Shown in pieces: positions 42,062 to 52,359 of a stretch of DNA of 64,000 nucleotides. Made by a program: the position numbers and the translations under genes. Below the pieces are notes generated by a model. It was not told the origin of the DNA. It made no database searches and worked only from the letters and a program-made list of their open reading frames with translations. Each line of letters begins with the position of its first letter. Within the stretch, counting starts at the first letter, position 1. The stretch is from Frondihabitans peucedani. GTDB taxonomy: Bacteria; Actinomycetota; Actinomycetes; Actinomycetales; Microbacteriaceae. The stretch spans positions 1 to 64,000 of the forward strand of contig NZ_BAABAU010000002.1 in assembly GCF_039537585.1 (NCBI RefSeq). The letters are read 5' to 3'.

Positions 42062-43264
42062 ATGAGCAACGCGAAGTCGGCTGTGACGAGCGGTGGGTCG
42101 CCTGGCGTAGCGGCTGTGTCATCAGGCGTTGGCCCTCAGGTGCGAGCCGTTCCGGTGGGGGGAGAGGTCGCGGCTCGTGACTTGACGTCGGCTTCGGTCG
42201 GTTTTCGGCGTGCCGCCTTGTCGGAAGGCACGCGCCGCTCTTATGAGTCAGATCTTCGGATGTTCTGCCGTTGGTTGGCGGGCTACACAGAGAAGGAACC
42301 CATCCCCGAGGACCTCGTCGATGAGCAGCTGTCTTTCCCGCGGTCCGCGACGGAAGTGGGGGAGTACCTCGCGGAGAAAGCCCTGCAGCGCACCCCTGAG
42401 GATCTGCCGCGGTATTCGACGGCGTCGATCGGCCGGTGGGTCGCCGCGATCGCCTGGGGCCATCACGAGCGGGGGTTCCCGAACCCCTGCACCGCCCGGC
42501 AAGTCACCGACACCCTGAATGGGATCCGCCGGAGCACGCATCGGCCCACGAAACGGGCGAGCCCGCTCCTGGTCGGGGATCTTCGCAAGGTGGTCCTTGG
42601 AACCAATGTCACGTCGTTTCCCGCCGGGGTGAAGGGAACCCGGGACATCGCCCTTTTGGTGTTCGGGTTTGCCGGAGCGTTCCGCCGATCTGAGCTGTCC
42701 GCGCTGCTTGTGGGGGATGTCTTCCTGCATGAGGAGGATGGCCTTCACGTGCGGGTCCGTTCGTCCAAGACGGACCAGGAAGGCCGCGGGCAGATCAAGG
42801 CGCTGCCGTACGGGGCGAACTCGGCGACGTGTCCGCCGTGTGCGTTCCGCCGTTGGTACCGGCTCCTCGAGGCGCAGGAGCAGGGCCGTCCCGAGGTGAT
42901 GCGTGCTCTTCGTGGTCAAAACCTTGCGATCCACGTCTGCCAGGACCCGTGGACCGGGACCCTTCCCGGCAGGAGTCCGTTGTTTCGGTCGATGGCGAAA
43001 ACTGGCACTATTCGTGCGACGGCGGTGCAGGGGGATGCGATCGGGCGGATGGTCACCGAGCGCGCCCACGCTGCCGGGATTCCCGCCAGGAACATCACCG
43101 GGCATTCGCTCAGGTCGGGGTTTGTGACGCAGGCGATCCGGGCTGGGGCGACGGATCACCAGATCATGCGGCAGACCGGGCACAAGAATCCGGCGACGGT
43201 GCACGTGTATGCCCGGGAGAACGCACCGCTAGAGCAAAACGCCGTCACCACCCTCGGCCTCTGA
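42062..43264 (+). CDS. Tyrosine recombinase/integrase
   Basis: A 400-residue phage-type integrase. An N-terminal SAM-like DNA-binding domain (GTRRSYESDLRMFCRWLAGY) precedes the catalytic domain with Arg in FRRSELSALL near 208, HSLRSGFVTQAIRAG near 346, and Tyr in HVYARENAPLEQNA near 382. ATG 42062 has AAGGGA upstream. It is followed after 12 bases by a partner gene, an arrangement seen in recombinase tandems. It may have mobilised this segment or resolve plasmid forms. Confidence 0.88.
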   Translation: MSNAKSAVTSGGSPGVAAVSSGVGPQVRAVPVGGEVAARDLTSASVGFRRAALSEGTRRSYESDLRMFCRWLAGYTEKEPIPEDLVDEQLSFPRSATEVGEYLAEKALQRTPEDLPRYSTASIGRWVAAIAWGHHERGFPNPCTARQVTDTLNGIRRSTHRPTKRASPLLVGDLRKVVLGTNVTSFPAGVKGTRDIALLVFGFAGAFRRSELSALLVGDVFLHEEDGLHVRVRSSKTDQEGRGQIKALPYGANSATCPPCAFRRWYRLLEAQEQGRPEVMRALRGQNLAIHVCQDPWTGTLPGRSPLFRSMAKTGTIRATAVQGDAIGRMVTERAHAAGIPARNITGHSLRSGFVTQAIRAGATDHQIMRQTGHKNPATVHVYARENAPLEQNAVTTLGL

Positions 43265-43276
43265 ATCGAGATAACG

Positions 43277-44234
43277 ATGACGTCGACCAGGGGCACGGCC
43301 GGGGCGTCGATCAAAGGCGCCAAGGAATCGTGGGCGTGGGGTCTGTTCGCTGACTGGTGCGCCTCCTCCGACATATCCCCGCTGCCGGCATCCCGGGACA
43401 CGCTGGCCGGGTTCCTTGATGCGTTCCCCGGCGGCAAGGTCCACGCAGATCGCTCGCATCGCGGTCATTCTGGCTGTCCATGCCCGCGCGGGACTGGTGG
43501 TAGACGCGCCGCGGTTGACGAACCTGCCGGACAGTCTCTGGTCGCCTCGGCCAGGACTCCTGGATCCGGCCGGTGCGTTACGGCAAGTGTCGAGGTTCCG
43601 GTTCCCCACGGGGCTCGTCGGCCGGCGTGACGGATTCCTGATCGTTCTGACCGGATTCCTCGGCCTGACCCGGGAGCAAGCCCGGAAGGTCACCCCTGCG
43701 GTCATCGAGGTTGGTGGCTTGGGGGTGATCAGCATTCAGGGCACTGCCGTCGCGCGGGCGGCGTCACCGGGGGAGTGTCCTCGATGTGCGGTCGCGGGGT
43801 GGCTTTCCGTGATCGCCCCGCACTACGAACGCCTCAGGGCCTCATTCCTTCCCTTGCTGGATCCGACGACCGCGGTGCCGGGTGTCCACGTGTGTGAGCT
43901 GCCAGTGGGGGACCTGTGGCGATCCGGGGTGGCGTTGCTGCCCTCGATCGACCGGACCGGGGCAGTCGGCACCGGGGAACCGATCAGCGTGCGCGCGATC
44001 ACGACAATCATCGGGCAACGACGCATACCTACAGGGCGGACAGAAACCCTTGACCCGGTGGTCCGGGCGGAGGGAAGGTACCGGGATGCGACCTCCACTG
44101 AACTCGCAGCCGCGCAAGACGACGTCCTCAACCACCTCGACAGCGCAAACCAGTACCTCGAGGAGCTTTTGGCCGAAGCGGAACTCGTCAAACAGACACT
44201 GCTCACGGAACCCGACAACACGGCGGCGAAGTAA
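43277..44234 (+). pseudogene. Recombinase-linked partner gene, split by a one-base shift
   Basis: The first frame gives SWAWGLFADWCASSDISPLP and LAGFLDAFPGGK, like the N-terminal arm of an integrase; the second frame continues from STQIARIAVILAVHARAG to 44234 with a zinc-like CPRCAVAGW and a C-terminal helix. The span is 958 bases, one more than a multiple of three, so one extra base near 43432-43440 joins them into about 318 residues. It starts 12 bases after the integrase. It may be a DNA-binding partner of the recombinase; inactivation, error or recoding cannot be told apart. Confidence 0.6.
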
Positions 44235-44396
44235 GACGCACCGGGGGCGTCGCGACTATCGACGGTCGCGACGATGCCAGGGGCGCAACACCTTCGTCGA
44301 GAGCGACTTCCGAGCGAACTTATCCGGCTAATCAACATCACCGTGGGGGACGCCGTTTTTTTATGTCCTGCCTGGAATCATCGCTATCGGCCAACC

Positions 44397-44876
44397 CTAT
44401 TCGGGTCTAAAGGCGGCGTGGTTGGCGACGATCACGACCGCCAGGACGAGGGCTGCGAGGTGGGCGGGGTGTCGGTGCGCTCCCATGGTGCGAATGTCGG
44501 ACACGACTGCCGCAGCGCGTTGTCGGGTGTGAGTGGCCCGGTCGAGGTCGGTGAGGAGCCAGCGCCGGGCGGCTTCGAAGTCGCCGGTGTTAGCCGTTCC
44601 GGGCGAGGTGAGCTGGTTCGGGTTGAGGGATGTCAAGGTGTTGTGGGCGGTGGTGGCGCAAGGGAGAAGGGCAAGGACGGCGCCCGCCACGGCTTCGACG
44701 ATGACAGCAGGGCCCATGGCGGAGGTGAACACGAGCCGCCATTGAGCGGGCGTCGCAATGTCGCTGAGGGAAAACCCGGCGTCCGGATCGACGCTGACGG
44801 CCCGTTCAACGTATTCCCGTGTCCTAGCGAGCAGGTCCGCCCGATCGAATTCCGCGACACCGCGTGATCTACTCAT
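44397..44876 (-). CDS. Hypothetical protein
   Basis: A 159-residue mostly helical protein (RADLLARTREYVERAVSV, PAVIVEAVAGAVLALL, FEAARRWLLTDLDRATHTRQRAA near 100-122) with a hydrophobic C-terminal segment (LAALVLAVVIVANHA). ATG 44876 starts cleanly. It is convergent with the integrase partner. No family is recognised. Confidence 0.6.
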   Translation of the reverse strand: MSRSRGVAEFDRADLLARTREYVERAVSVDPDAGFSLSDIATPAQWRLVFTSAMGPAVIVEAVAGAVLALLPCATTAHNTLTSLNPNQLTSPGTANTGDFEAARRWLLTDLDRATHTRQRAAAVVSDIRTMGAHRHPAHLAALVLAVVIVANHAAFRPE

Positions 44877-45709
44877 CAGTCAAGTGTGCGGTCTCGTCGC
44901 CCGCACCTCTTGCTCGTTGACTTCCGACCAAGGCAGTGTCCCGGCCTGCGCAGCCCGCACACGGGTCTTCAAGGGGCCGGCCGTGACGAGAAGGGCGGAA
45001 AGCGCAACCAGTTCTTCTCGACCTTGCGCGGCAACTCCTGAAAGGAAGTCAGGTCATTGCTGGCGGCATCGAGTGGAGGTTTTCTGCCCGAGTCCGCGAT
45101 GACGACCGCTATCCGACGCACTCGTCTCCCTGAGAACGGGTAGGGATGGTGTGTTCGCCTGCCGAGTCGGAGGCTCCACGCCTCTGAATCCGATACCAAG
45201 AAAGAGGTTCTGCGTCGTAGGGTGTCGGGAAGCGTCCCAACGACGGGGCGCAGAACCGTTTGCCGGTGTGGGCCCGAACTCACCCGTGGTGGCCGGTTCC
45301 GCGTGTCCTCGAATCGTCCCGTTACGAGGACACGCGCTTCCACCACTGCTGCCGATCTCGGGTGCCGCAGCTCTGTGTAGGGGTGTTCTGCCGACTATGA
45401 AAGCGAGCTGGCGGCGCGTAGTGTCGGCGTGTCCGGCCGCGCATTCGGGTGTGCCGCTGTTGACGTGAAGGGTGCGAGGGGTTGACGTCTTCGGGTGACG
45501 TCGACACCCCGCCTCTTTCTGGGGGTTGCCGTCTTATGCGAGCTGTCGGACCGTCTCTACGGCCCTAGGGTGTCCGCGTGACGGTCCAAGAAGTCGTCCA
45601 GGATGGTCCGTCTGTCACGGATCTGGAGCAGGCGTGGGTCGGGGGATCTGCGTGAAGTGAGTGCGTCGATGTCGTTCGTGATCGAGTAGGGGTTTTGTGG
45701 CTGCGCGAC
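44877..45709. other. Long gap with inverted repeats
   Basis: No gene is convincing in these 833 bases. A perfect 12-bp inverted repeat with a 13-base loop lies at 45300-45311/45325-45336, and an imperfect hairpin around 45477-45512 ends in CTCTTTCTGGGG. Confidence 0.5.
45300..45336. repeat. 12-bp inverted repeat
   Basis: CGCGTGTCCTCG pairs with CGAGGACACGCG around a 13-base loop. It has no T run, so a binding or recombination site is possible. Confidence 0.5.
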
Positions 45710-46666
45710 TCAGGGGTTGATGAGCGCGGCCCGGGCAAGGGCTGCGGCGCCGACGACACCGGCATCATCCTGGAGGGTCGAGACGACGAACTGCAGATCG
45801 GGACTGGGTTGCAGCATCCACGGCTCGGCGGCCGTGTGGAGGCGGTCCGCGAGGTCTTGGCCGAGTTTCTCGGCGAGCCCGCCGCCTACGACGACCCGGT
45901 CCAGGTCGAGGAGGTTGTTCGTGGAACCGAGTGCGACTCCGAGGGTCTCGATGGCGGTGTCGAAGAGTTTGACCGCGAGCGGGTCTTTGCCGTCGAGGGC
46001 GTGGGCCCAGACTTTGGAGGTGAGTTTCGTTTTGTGTTCGTCGTCGCGGATGTCGAACAGGGACGTTTTCCAGCCAGCGTCGACCATCGCGGTGGCAACG
46101 CCCCGCATGGATCGCCGCCCGGCATACGCTTCGGCGCAACCGCGCCTGCCGCAGGTGCACAGTGCTCCGCCAGCTTGGACGATCACGTGCCCGATCTCAC
46201 CGGCTGCACCGCGGGTCCCGGTGTAAGGGCGCCCGTCGAGGATCAAGCCGCCACCGACACCGGTTCCCATCCACAGTCCGAGGATGTTCTTCCCACCATG
46301 CGCAGCACCGGCGACCCATTCCCCGAGAAGGCCGACATTGGCATCATTCCCGAGCGTCACCGGGACGCCGAGTTGCTTCGTCAGCGGGCCGATGAGGTCG
46401 ACGTTCTCTGTCCAGCCGATCAGGTTGGGGACGGTGAGGGCGTGTCCTTCGTGGATGACGCCGGGGATTCCGACCCCGATGGCGGTGGGGGAGGCGTCGA
46501 GGGAGCGCACGAGGTCGACGATGGTAGCGATCACATCTTCCGGGCCTGTCTCGGGTGTGGCGGCTTTGGCGCGGTCGAGGACGTGGTGGTCAGGGTCGAC
46601 GGCGCCGACTTCGATGTTCGTGCCGCCGACGTCGACGCCGACGATGGTCATGGCTGTTGTGCTCAT
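45710..46666 (-). CDS. ROK-family sugar kinase (glucokinase-like)
   Basis: A 318-residue ROK kinase that would phosphorylate glucose or a related sugar. It has VGVDVGGTNIEVG near 9-21, the GNDANVG active-site segment, GTGVGGGLI, the ROK zinc motif HVIVQ...CTCGRRGCAEAYAG and GVALGSTNNLLDLDRVVVGGGL. The length is standard. No HTH domain is present, so it is an enzyme, not a repressor. It stands alone in orientation with a gap on either side. Confidence 0.87.
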   Translation of the reverse strand: MSTTAMTIVGVDVGGTNIEVGAVDPDHHVLDRAKAATPETGPEDVIATIVDLVRSLDASPTAIGVGIPGVIHEGHALTVPNLIGWTENVDLIGPLTKQLGVPVTLGNDANVGLLGEWVAGAAHGGKNILGLWMGTGVGGGLILDGRPYTGTRGAAGEIGHVIVQAGGALCTCGRRGCAEAYAGRRSMRGVATAMVDAGWKTSLFDIRDDEHKTKLTSKVWAHALDGKDPLAVKLFDTAIETLGVALGSTNNLLDLDRVVVGGGLAEKLGQDLADRLHTAAEPWMLQPSPDLQFVVSTLQDDAGVVGAAALARAALINP

Positions 46667-46915
46667 CCGGGAACCTTTGATCGAGTGACGTGACTGCCGG
46701 TGACGCTACCGGCCCTGCCTGCCGAAACACGGTGCACGGGTTCATCGCAGCAGCGCCGCTGGGAGCCTGGGGCGTACGCCGACCCGTCGTCGTGGAGAAA
46801 AGGTCATCGTGGCAAGCATGGTGAAGGGGATCGAACGGTGACCGTGGGCGTGGTGTTGGGTGAGGGGAGCGCTCGGTCCTGTGGCGTCGCCGATGCTGAA
46901 TGAGGGTGTGTGCTG

Positions 46916-47416
46916 ATGTGGTTTGATTCGTGGGCTCAACTTGTCCGGGTGATTGTCGTCGGCGCCGCCGCCTACGCGTTCCTCATCGTGTCGTTGCGTC
47001 TGTCGGGCAAGCGCACATTGAGCCAGATGAACGCGTTCGACTTCATAGTCACCGTCGCCTTGGGCTCCACCCTCGCGACGATTCTTCTGAGCTCGGACGT
47101 GTCCTGGACGGAGGGAGCTGCAGCGTTGCTGTTGCTGTCAGCGCTGCAGTTCCTCGTCGCATGGCTCTCAACCCGGTTCCCGGTCGTCCGCCGGGCCGTG
47201 ACGTCACGCCCCGTCACCCTGGTCAAGGACGGGGTCGCGCGTGAGGAGGCCACGCGGTCGAGCCGGATCACGTCGTCCCAGATTGATCAAGCGATCCGTA
47301 GTGGCGGGTATGGCGATATCGCCTTGGTGGCGGCGGTGGTGTTGGAACCCAACGGAACCCTTAGCGTCATCGGCCGCGACTCCGCAGGTGACCGGTCGAG
47401 CCTTCCGCCTACCTGA
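46916..47416 (+). CDS. DUF421 (YetF-like) membrane protein
   Basis: A 166-residue protein with three N-terminal membrane segments (VRVIVVGAAAYAFLIVSLRL, FDFIVTVALGSTLATILL, GAAALLLLSALQFLVAWL) and a soluble C-terminal domain (SRPVTLVKDGVAREEATRSS, IDQAIRSGGYGDIALVAAVVLEPNGTLSVI), the DUF421 layout. ATG 46916 fits GAGGG upstream. The role is unknown. Confidence 0.85.
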   Translation: MWFDSWAQLVRVIVVGAAAYAFLIVSLRLSGKRTLSQMNAFDFIVTVALGSTLATILLSSDVSWTEGAAALLLLSALQFLVAWLSTRFPVVRRAVTSRPVTLVKDGVAREEATRSSRITSSQIDQAIRSGGYGDIALVAAVVLEPNGTLSVIGRDSAGDRSSLPPT

Positions 47417-47483
47417 CAACGGGCCCAGGCAAACTCGAAGGTTGGTCGCGCTCGTGGCGCGGCCTGGGACGTTTGCGTTTCGC

Positions 47484-47780
47484 TTAAACCACGGTGGGGT
47501 GCCCTGATGCTTCCCATTCGCTCATGCCGCCTCGGATGGAGACTGCGTCGAGGCCGTGGTCGGTGAGGATTTGGGCGCCTTGTGCGCTGCGTTTACCGGA
47601 GTGGCAGATGACGTACACCGGATGAGCGTTAGGGACGTCTCTCGTTCCATCGGCCAGGTCTCCGAGCGGGATGTTGATAGCACCTTCGATGTGACCGTCT
47701 TGGTATTCGTTGGGTTCTCGCACGTCGATCAGGGTCGGGGTTGTGGCGGCGGCGAGGGCGTCCACGGTCGCTTCTGTCAT
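47484..47780 (-). CDS. Rhodanese-like sulfurtransferase
   Basis: A 98-residue single rhodanese domain: LIDVREPNEYQDGHIEGAINIP near 17-38 and the active-site loop CHSGKRS with catalytic Cys near 58. AGGAGG lies 5 bases upstream of ATG 47780. It probably moves sulfur in cyanide or thiol metabolism. Confidence 0.9.
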   Translation of the reverse strand: MTEATVDALAAATTPTLIDVREPNEYQDGHIEGAINIPLGDLADGTRDVPNAHPVYVICHSGKRSAQGAQILTDHGLDAVSIRGGMSEWEASGHPTVV

Positions 47781-47861
47781 GGGGATCCTCCTGTGTGATC
47801 GGGCCCGTCGGGACCGTCGCGGGCCACGGTACACACCCGATTCCTCTGCTGGGCGGGATGT

Positions 47862-49073
47862 TCAGGAGCGAGAAGAATTCAGCGTCGCGAGAGCGTCCCT
47901 GAGGATGAGTTCGGTGGAGTTAGGGGCGGTCTCGAGGAGCCGGTGAGCCAGGCGGGTAGCGGCGTCGATGACGAGGGGATGCTCGAGCCCATACGTCGTG
48001 ACGCCCGCGAAGACGTCTCGAATGAGGTCGTCCGGTGCCGGCCACTTCACCATCACCGTGGCGGTGTCGCCGTCGGTGAGGGCGGTGGCGGAGGGTGGCC
48101 GGGTGAGAAGCGGGATGAGGGCGGTGCTGGCGAGGTCGAGGGCGGTGACGGCAGTGTAGGGGTCGTTGGTTCCGGAGGCGAGGCCGCGGACGGCGACTTC
48201 GACGAGCTGCTGCAACGCGAAGCGGACATCCTGATGCGGCGTCCGGGCGGTCCCGAACGTGAACGCTTCCTGCACCTTCTTCAGGACATCTGTGATTTTG
48301 TCGGCGGGGGAGACGCGGACGAGAGGGTCTCCGGGGATGACGAAGGTTCCTGGCATCGCGACGACGTCGAGGACACAACCGGCGTCTTTGGCGATGTCCC
48401 GCAGCTCGTCGAGGTCGATCTGTTGGACGTATCCGTCGGATTTCGACGGGACCGGTGCTGTGTCGATGAGTGCCGGCTGGCGGGTAGCGGTGGTGGTGTC
48501 GTCAGCGACGTCTTCTGGGTAGATGAGATTGATGGCTGCCAGCAGGTCGTTTTGGACCCGTTTTTGCAGGGTGGTGATCTGCACGGAATCGGCGATGTGG
48601 TGGATAAAGAACACCAGCACCGCCACGTCCAGCACCCCGAAAACGACGGCGAGATGGGTCGCAAGGGTGGGCACGAAACCGCTGCCCTGGTCGGTCTCGG
48701 ACCGGACCGCGCGGAGGACGACGAGAGCGTAGAGGAACGTGGAGGTGAACACTGCCAGCACGATCTGGTTGGCGCGGTCGGCGAGGAAGTTCCGCACCAG
48801 CCGTGGCCCGTAGGTGGAGGAGGTGGTCGCCAGGACGGAGATCGTGATGGAGAACGAGGTGCCGGCGACGGTCAGCATGGAGGTGCCGATAATCGACAGG
48901 ATGCTCCTGCCCGCGGAGGCGCTGAGTGCATCGAGGAACGGGATTCGGGTGCCGTGGTCGATGAGGACCTGGTCGACGGTTACGAGGAGCTCCGCGAGGA
49001 CGACGGCGGCGATCCCGAAGACGGCAGGGAGAAACCAAAACGATTCCCGGGCGCGGAGAACAAAAAAGCGCAT
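47862..49073 (-). CDS. DUF2254 membrane protein
   Basis: A 403-residue protein with four membrane segments in the first 160 residues (ESFWFLPAVFGIAAVVLAELL, GRSILSIIGTSMLTVAGTSFSITI near 50-75, VLAVFTSTFLYALVVLRAV, LAVVFGVLDVAVLVFFIHHIADSVQ) and a soluble C-terminal half (GTFVIPGDPLVRV, ALQQLVEVAVRGLASGTNDPYTA), as in DUF2254 proteins. It starts right after the DUF4396 stop, so the two are probably co-transcribed. Confidence 0.85.
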   Translation of the reverse strand: MRFFVLRARESFWFLPAVFGIAAVVLAELLVTVDQVLIDHGTRIPFLDALSASAGRSILSIIGTSMLTVAGTSFSITISVLATTSSTYGPRLVRNFLADRANQIVLAVFTSTFLYALVVLRAVRSETDQGSGFVPTLATHLAVVFGVLDVAVLVFFIHHIADSVQITTLQKRVQNDLLAAINLIYPEDVADDTTTATRQPALIDTAPVPSKSDGYVQQIDLDELRDIAKDAGCVLDVVAMPGTFVIPGDPLVRVSPADKITDVLKKVQEAFTFGTARTPHQDVRFALQQLVEVAVRGLASGTNDPYTAVTALDLASTALIPLLTRPPSATALTDGDTATVMVKWPAPDDLIRDVFAGVTTYGLEHPLVIDAATRLAHRLLETAPNSTELILRDALATLNSSRS

Positions 49074-49078
49074 TACGG

Positions 49079-49801
49079 TCACATCTTTTCTTTGATGCCG
49101 GTGTGGATGAGGGCCCAGTTCACCGGGTACGCGGTCGCGAATCCGATGATCATCGCGATCTGCATCACAAACCAGAACTCCGGGCTGAGAACCGCCGCTC
49201 TCCCACCGAACAGGGCGGGGAGGATTAGGAATTGCGCCAGGGCCATGAATCCGTACATGCCGACCTGCCAGGACGAGATCGACAAGGTGTCGGCTTTCAG
49301 GGCGGCGAGGAGTCCTTGGCGGAGGGTGAGGCCGCGCATGGGGGCGATGGCGAAGTACTGGAACACGATGCCTATCGCGAACGCGAGGACGAAGTCGGCG
49401 ATCCACCCGGCGAAGATCTCATCCTGATACAGCGACCCGAGACCCAGGAGGGCGCCGAGCCCGGGGATGGCGATCAGGGAGAACTCGCCGACGAGGTCCC
49501 CGATGGCGCAGCCGGCACCGCAGTGGCTGGTCCCGGTCGCGACGGCGACAGGCATGCCGTGTTCCGGTGAGTGGTCATCGTAGCCTTTGAGGGGTGCGCG
49601 GCCGGTGCGGCGGTAAAAGGTCAGCCAGGCCACACTGCCGAACAGCATCGTGGCCGGCCACACCACATTCATCACCCCCATCTTCTGCGGACGACGGACC
49701 ACGTCGATAACGACCCAGGCAGCGCATCCGATTCCGACCAAGAGAGAAACGGATGCGAGGAGGGTCAGCCAGAGGGGAAAGCCTTCCGGGCCGAGGGTCA
49801 T
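49079..49801 (-). CDS. DUF4396 membrane protein
   Basis: A 240-residue membrane protein with about six segments and the DUF4396 motif GTSHCGAGCAIGDLVGEF with potential metal-binding His and Cys, then FQYFAIAPMRGLTLRQGL and NWALIHTGIKEKM at the end. The function is unknown; the CGAGC motif suggests a metal or redox role. Confidence 0.83.
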   Translation of the reverse strand: MTLGPEGFPLWLTLLASVSLLVGIGCAAWVVIDVVRRPQKMGVMNVVWPATMLFGSVAWLTFYRRTGRAPLKGYDDHSPEHGMPVAVATGTSHCGAGCAIGDLVGEFSLIAIPGLGALLGLGSLYQDEIFAGWIADFVLAFAIGIVFQYFAIAPMRGLTLRQGLLAALKADTLSISSWQVGMYGFMALAQFLILPALFGGRAAVLSPEFWFVMQIAMIIGFATAYPVNWALIHTGIKEKM

Positions 49802-49967
49802 CGGTGGAGGGTGTGCACGCTGGGGGCTCGGTACGTCATGGGTTCACCGTACGCAGGCCGACACGTCCCGCGTCGCATGCACAACAACCGATAGTCGGCA
49901 AGTAGGGCCTGGAAACAACGTTCGAGGGCCGAACGCCTGTCCCAACGCTGCACCCTCTTGAGCTCCG

Positions 49968-50300
49968 TCACCGGAGTTCGCCGGCGGCGAAGACGACCGC
50001 GACGGTGGCGTTGACGGTGCCGGCGACCTTCCGGCGGGGGTCTGTCACGGCAACGGCGACCATGGTGCCGGCATGGATAAGATCGACGACCCCGCCTAAC
50101 CGGTGCGCTGTCCGCCGGGAGAGGATCAGCAGGATGGCGGCTTGGGTGAGGTGGCGGCCGCCGAGGATCCGGATGAAGACACGCTCGCGCGGGTCGGCGG
50201 GGTGGCCGAGGATGTGCTCGGCGACCTGATCGGGGAAAAGCAACTCAGCGAGACCGAATGCGGCGCGCAGGATCTCCAAGGGTTTCGTAGAGGAGTTCAT
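49968..50300 (-). CDS. Small membrane protein next to ctaD
   Basis: A 110-residue protein with hydrophobic helices (LTQAAILLILSRR, GVVDLIHAGTMVAVAVT, TVNATVAVVFAAGEL). Its ATG directly abuts the ctaD stop, so it is translated from the same mRNA. No family is named; it may be an oxidase accessory. Confidence 0.6.
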   Translation of the reverse strand: MNSSTKPLEILRAAFGLAELLFPDQVAEHILGHPADPRERVFIRILGGRHLTQAAILLILSRRTAHRLGGVVDLIHAGTMVAVAVTDPRRKVAGTVNATVAVVFAAGELR

Positions 50301-52043
50301 CTATTTGATTTTCCCGTCGGAGAGGTCGTGGACGTCGGAGTCAGATGCGTCCTTCAGTGGGCCCACCCCGTGGGCGATGCCTGCTTCGGGGTGGTTCAGA
50401 TCGAACGCGGGGGACTCGGATCGGATGCGGGGAATGGACGTGAAGTTATGCCGCGGTGGCGGGCACGACGTCGCCCACTCGAGGGAGCGCCCGTACCCCC
50501 AGGGGTCGTTGACTTCGACTTTGGGTGAGTTCCTGGCGGTCATGTAGATGTTGTAGAGGAAAGGGAGCATGGACACCCCGAGGAGCATGGCTCCGGTGGT
50601 GGAGAGCTGGTTCAGCCAGGTGAACCCGTCCGAGGGCTGGTAGGTGGCGTAGCGGCGGGGCATGCCGAGAACTCCGAGCCAGTGCTGGATCAGGAACGTC
50701 ATGTGGAAACCGATGAACAGTAACCAGAAGTGGATCTTCCCAAGACGTTCGTTGAGCATCCGGCCGGTCCACTTCGGCCACCAGAGGTAGAAGCCGGCGA
50801 ACATCGCGAACACGACGGTGCCGAAGACGACGTAGTGGAAGTGCGCCACCACGAAGTACGAATCCGACACGTGGAAATCCAGCGGCGGGGAAGACAAGAT
50901 CACACCGGTCAGGCCGCCGAAAGTGAACGTGATCAGGAACCCAATGGCCCAGAGCATGGGGGTTTCGAAAGTGATCGACCCTCCCCACATGGTGCCGACC
51001 CAGTTGAAGATCTTCACCCCCGTCGGCACGGCGATCAGCATCGTCATCAGCGAGAAGAACGGCAGCAGCACCGACCCGGTGACGTACATGTGGTGCGCCC
51101 ACACCGTCACCGAGAGTGCGGCGATCGCGATGGTTGCGTAGACGAGGGTCTTGTACCCGAAGATGGGTTTGCGGCTGAAGATCGGGATGGTCTCGGAGAT
51201 GATGCCGAAGAACGGCAACGCGATGATGTACACCTCGGGGTGGCCGAAGAACCAGAACAGGTGCTGCCACAAGATCGCGCCACCGTTGGCGGGGTTGAAG
51301 ACGTTCGCGTTGAACACCCGGTCGAAGCCCAGCCCGAACAGGGCGGCGGCGAGGACGGGGAACGCCATGATGATCAGGATCGACGTGACCAGGGTGGTCC
51401 AGGTGAATTGGGACATGCGGAACATCGTCATCCCGGGCGCGCGCATGGTGATGATGGTGGTGATGAAATTCACCGCGCCGAGGATCGTGGAGAACCCGGT
51501 GAGGGCGAGGCCGAATACCCAGAGGTTTCCGCCGAGGCCTGGGGTGAAGGTGGTGTCGGACAGGGGTGCGTAGGCGAACCACCCGAATGACGCTGCCCCC
51601 TGGGCGGTAAAGAACCCGGAGACGACGACGATCGCGCCGAAGAAGTACAACCAGAAAGCGAACGCGTTCAGCCTTGGGAACGCGACATCGGGTGCCCCGA
51701 TCTGAAGTGGCATGAGGGCGTTCGCAAACCCAGAAAAGAGGGGGGTGGCGAACAGGAGCAGCATGATCGTGCCGTGCATGGTGAACAGCTCGTTGTACTG
51801 CTCTTTCGATGCCACGACCGACCGTCCCGGCTCGAACAGCTGCGCTCGGATCACCAGGGCGAGGACGCCGGCGATGAGGAAGTAGCTGAACGAGGTGATC
51901 AGGTGCATGTTCCCGATCACCTTGTGATCGGTCGACGTCGCCCACGACACGATGCGATTGCCTTTGCGCCCAACACGGGTGGTGACGAAGTCGCGTCTCT
52001 CGGCCGGCACGTCGGATCGGGTTTGAGGGGCATGGGTCGTCAT
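50301..52043 (-). CDS. ctaD: Cytochrome c oxidase subunit I (orphan)
   Basis: A 580-residue haem-copper oxidase subunit I with twelve membrane helices. Visible ligands: His in TMHGTIM (low-spin haem), [16 protein letters not shown] (Cu-B His and the cross-linked Tyr), [10 protein letters not shown] (the other Cu-B His pair) and [11 protein letters not shown] (haem ligands). The proton-pathway residues of the A type are present ([13 protein letters not shown]). ATG 52043 is used; a GTG at 52052 is possible. No subunit II, III or haem-assembly gene lies nearby, so it must pair with chromosomal subunits. Confidence 0.92.
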   Translation of the reverse strand: MTTHAPQTRSDVPAERRDFVTTRVGRKGNRIVSWATSTDHKVIGNMHLITSFSYFLIAGVLALVIRAQLFEPGRSVVASKEQYNELFTMHGTIMLLLFATPLFSGFANALMPLQIGAPDVAFPRLNAFAFWLYFFGAIVVVSGFFTAQGAASFGWFAYAPLSDTTFTPGLGGNLWVFGLALTGFSTILGAVNFITTIITMRAPGMTMFRMSQFTWTTLVTSILIIMAFPVLAAALFGLGFDRVFNANVFNPANGGAILWQHLFWFFGHPEVYIIALPFFGIISETIPIFSRKPIFGYKTLVYATIAIAALSVTVWAHHMYVTGSVLLPFFSLMTMLIAVPTGVKIFNWVGTMWGGSITFETPMLWAIGFLITFTFGGLTGVILSSPPLDFHVSDSYFVVAHFHYVVFGTVVFAMFAGFYLWWPKWTGRMLNERLGKIHFWLLFIGFHMTFLIQHWLGVLGMPRRYATYQPSDGFTWLNQLSTTGAMLLGVSMLPFLYNIYMTARNSPKVEVNDPWGYGRSLEWATSCPPPRHNFTSIPRIRSESPAFDLNHPEAGIAHGVGPLKDASDSDVHDLSDGKIK

Positions 52044-52359
52044 GGGAACCACCGATCATTGAGACGCAATCTGTCGGCGACCTAGGTCTTGGGCTACCGA
52101 TGGCGACCATATTCCGCCAAAGCGCCATGGTCAATTTCGGGCAGGTAAATAGCGATACCGAGCATCGAAACGCTAGAGGCAACGGATTCGGCCCGGCGGA
52201 TGGCAGCACGGCATTCAGTAGCTGCTAGGCGCCCGAGACCCTCCTCGTTGTGGACGGCTCGCGGATTTGTAACCCATTCCGGTGTTTGCGGGAAGAATGG
52301 TCACGACGGTCCTAGACCCCTGATTCGTCTTCTCCCATCTCAGTCGACAGGACGCAGTC
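52044..52359. other. Divergent gap before a small membrane gene
   Basis: The promoter region for ctaD (minus) and the small gene at 52360 (plus). No gene and no clear operator was seen. Confidence 0.45.

Noticed and set aside
44300-44370. GTGGGGGACGCCGTTTTTTT as a terminator after the integrase partner
   Set aside because: There is a T run but no stable stem directly before it.
47943-49427. 494-residue plus-strand open frame
   Set aside because: It is antisense to the DUF2254 and DUF4396 genes, which have clear membrane domains and ribosome sites. Long antisense frames are common in high-GC DNA. The same holds for 16337-17464, 55509-56792 and 50730-51590.
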